From Lepidonotus clava (Eukaryota; Annelida; Polychaeta; Phyllodocida; Polynoidae): DNA of 64,000 nt. Position numbers and translations under genes: made by a program. Location: assembly GCA_936440205.1 (NCBI GenBank), contig OW387135.1, positions 37,178,792-37,242,791 of the forward strand, given 5' to 3'. Shown here in pieces: positions 62,211 to 64,000 of the stretch; position 1 is the first letter of the stretch; each line of letters starts with the position of its first letter. The notes beneath the pieces were generated by a model. It searched no databases. It was not told the DNA's origin and saw only the letters and a list, made by a program, of their open reading frames with translations.

Positions 62211-62881
62211 CCTTAAAGGTACCTGTGTTGGGACGAGGCGTCTTCTTCCCTTGTCAGGACCACAATGAACCAAGGCCAATCAAAAATGGCGCCAACTGGG
62301 CTTTTCTATCCCATAATTTGGCAGCTCTGGGCTTACCTGTCTTCTCATTGGTCAGTTTCCAAACATTGCCAGAGAACTCCACTCCCATTGGATGTGGCTG
62401 TTAGGGGTCAACTCACTGACTTTTAATTTTAATCACTAATTTAACCTATGTGTGTCAGTGGATGATTTATATTAAGTTAATTATTATTATGCTTAGTTTT
62501 TCCCTATGGTATGACAGGTCATGCATTGTGGTTTCGCCGGTTAGGGCTCATCAGCTGAACTTGGAAAGTTTGAGACTAATGTTTAGTTTACTCACTGTGA
62601 GACCTCAGTCTGCCTGAGTCATAGTGGTCTGTATGGTGTTGCCACCTGGTGTTGATTTTGAGAATCAACTAGTCTGTGCCCAGTGTATAGAAAGGCTGTT
62701 TCTATATTGGTTTTGATTTTTTCTCCTATTTTGTAAGAAAAAAGAGGCCAATGGTTCATTGTTGTCATATGGATATGACTCTATTGTGTGATATTATTTT
62801 AATAATTTTTTCACACACGAAGAGGCCGTTTGGCCCAATATAATGTGACTGAAAAAATTTTTGACGTGGCGTTTATGAGTC
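62211..62881. other. Junction and 3' untranslated region of the Penelope-like element
   Basis: From 62881 down to about 62450 is the AT-rich minus-strand 3' region of the Penelope-like element, including GGCCAAACGGCCTCTTCGTG (about 62820-62839) and the hammerhead-like core. The element's exact end was not found. The stretch 62211-62450 between it and the gypsy remnant contains no recognisable feature. Confidence 0.45.
62531..62576 (-). ncRNA. Hammerhead-ribozyme-like motif downstream of the Penelope-like ORF
   Basis: The minus strand carries CTGATGA (62554-62548), a 3-bp stem II with six-base loop (GCC-CTAACC-GGC), then GAAAC (62535-62531). This is an exact hammerhead core. A candidate GTC cleavage triplet (62576-62574) precedes it, with a 5-bp AACTT/AAGTT hairpin between, as in a type III arrangement. 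The pairing at the base of stem I and in stem III is poor. Another GTC lies about 16 bases downstream of GAAAC, which could suit a type I arrangement with a minimal stem III. Hammerheads are known in Penelope-like elements. Activity is unproven. Confidence 0.55.
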
Positions 62882-64000
62882 CTATCCATATCTATTATCC
62901 AGTATGTTCATCCCTTGTGGGGAAGTTGTACCGATGCGGTGAATCCAGTTGAATTCTACAAGATTCCGCAAGGTTCTAGCTCGGTCGCTCTCTGGATGTG
63001 AAAAGATGAAATCTAATACATAGACTTTAACATCATCTATACCATGGTGTCCATGGTTATTGAAATGATATGAGATATCAGTGTCTTTATTCTTATTTAT
63101 ACCATATAGGTGTTCTCTCATTCTATCTTTTAGTTTTCGTTTGGTCTGTCCTACATACCGTTTGTTGCATCTGGTGCACTCTATACAGTATATTATGTTG
63201 GAACTGTTGCAAGTTACATTCACCTTCGTGTTGTAAGATCTATTTTCAGTCTGGCATGTGCCACTCCTATCTAGTATTTTGCAGTATCTACAGTTTTGTT
63301 TTTCACATTTGTTCTCGTGATCTGCGCATTTTCCCTCCCTGTTGTGAACTTTGTTTTTGTTGTCTGGGTTATATTCTGTTTTTGCCCTCACTAGGTAACT
63401 TCTCAGGTCTCTAGGTTTACGGTAACCCATCATTAGGTCTGCTCTATGTAATTTTTTCGTAGTACATGAGCGTGCTAATATGTCCCAGTTTTTGCGCACT
63501 ATCTTTGGGGCATATTGATACCCTTCCCGATACGTTGTAGTGAGAAATACCTTTTTGTTGGGGGTTTCGGATTTCTTATCCTTTGGTTGTAGTGCGTCAG
63601 CTCTGCTTTTCTGATTGACCTTTTCCTTAGCTTGTTGTAATTTGATTAACGGATAGCCTTTCTGTTCAAATTCTTTTATTTTGGTACCGACATGTTTTTC
63701 ATAGTCTGATTCATTTGTGCATATCCTTTTAATTCTGAGGAATTGACTATACGGTAGACTATCTTTACAATTTGGTGGATGTGCCGAATCGTATTTGAGA
63801 TAGCTGTTCGTATCTGTTGGCTTAACATATAGGTCTATGTACATGTTGCCTGTCGAGTTTATCTTTATTTTGGTGTCCAAGAAACTTATTTCTTTGTCAG
63901 ATGTCTCAGCTGTGAATTTTATGGTTTGGTGGTGGTTGTTTAGTGTCGTTATCCACTCTTTTAGACTATCTTCTCCATGTTCCCAGATGAAGAAGATATC
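62882..64000 (-). CDS. Penelope-like element ORF, C-terminal part with GIY-YIG endonuclease (runs off the window)
   Basis: The frame is open from the window edge to a TAG at 62882, about 372 codons. The edge portion reads DIFFIWEHGEDSLKEWI and then SFLDTKIK, the end of a Penelope-type reverse transcriptase after its catalytic YxDD, which lies outside the window. Next comes a linker with a Cys/His cluster (CADHENKCEKQNCRYC, about 63260-63330). The C-terminal GIY-YIG nuclease follows, with IIYCIECTRCNKRYVGQTKR, an Arg-bearing helix (KDRMREH) and LVEFNWIHRIGTTSPQGMN. Such elements use the nuclease to nick DNA for target-primed insertion, and usually end with the nuclease as here. No disruption is visible within the window. 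The Met at 63880 is internal and not the true start. Confidence 0.93.
   Translation of the reverse strand, partial: DIFFIWEHGEDSLKEWITTLNNHHQTIKFTAETSDKEISFLDTKIKINSTGNMYIDLYVKPTDTNSYLKYDSAHPPNCKDSLPYSQFLRIKRICTNESDYEKHVGTKIKEFEQKGYPLIKLQQAKEKVNQKSRADALQPKDKKSETPNKKVFLTTTYREGYQYAPKIVRKNWDILARSCTTKKLHRADLMMGYRKPRDLRSYLVRAKTEYNPDNKNKVHNREGKCADHENKCEKQNCRYCKILDRSGTCQTENRSYNTKVNVTCNSSNIIYCIECTRCNKRYVGQTKRKLKDRMREHLYGINKNKDTDISYHFNNHGHHGIDDVKVYVLDFIFSHPESDRARTLRNLVEFNWIHRIGTTSPQGMNILDNRYG

Noticed and set aside
62285-62300. TGGCGCCAACTGGG as a primer-binding site for the gypsy element
   Set aside because: It lies on the plus strand, opposite to the element, next to a truncated pol and with no adjoining LTR.

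Overview
The window looks like AT-rich, repeat-dense DNA from an animal, probably a marine invertebrate. It holds one convincing host gene: a single-exon, RASD (Dexras/Rhes)-like Ras GTPase at 34498-35208. The gene has its own GC-rich promoter with CCAAT and TATA motifs and a plausible poly(A) signal. The repeats include a Penelope-like element, an envelope-bearing Ty3/gypsy relic, APE-type LINEs and many short inverted-repeat elements. That mix fits lancelets, sea urchins, acorn worms or molluscs, and the sequence alone does not choose between them. No rRNA, convincing tRNA or CRISPR array was seen.

Layout. 1-6160: non-coding DNA with a 0.73 kb terminal-inverted-repeat (TIR) element (886-1619) and a diverged local duplication (4498-4900 and 5328-5940). 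A 185 bp palindromic MITE sits in the second copy only. 6165-10565: a decayed LINE on the minus strand, split by a nested insertion (about 7980-9735). The insertion holds a second LINE 3' end and a 334 bp tandem duplication with two minisatellites. 10570-22180: mostly unannotated DNA with several TIR or palindromic elements. 22183-28663: an old TIR element containing a 5.6 kb LTR element (22934-28545). Its two 589 bp repeats look identical. It shows no gag or pol, but carries a 215-residue open frame on the antisense strand. 29698-32225: a GC-rich MITE and a 20 bp pyrimidine-rich minisatellite. 34118-36190: the GTPase gene. 36800-43420: MITEs, a poly-C/poly-G hairpin, and two minisatellite arrays in inverted orientation. 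43420-58690: mainly unannotated DNA with short TIR elements and microsatellites. 58690-62210: a broken, 5'-truncated Ty3/gypsy element with an F-type envelope region (minus strand). About 62500-64000: the 3' part of a Penelope-like element (minus strand) with a GIY-YIG endonuclease and, downstream, a hammerhead-ribozyme-like core.

The host gene and the mobile elements show no functional link. The strongest leads are the antisense gene in the LTR element, the ribozyme-like motif near the Penelope-like element, and the GTPase's non-canonical residues at the Ras G12 and Q61 positions. Pieces were aligned by eye, so exact ends of most repeats are approximate.
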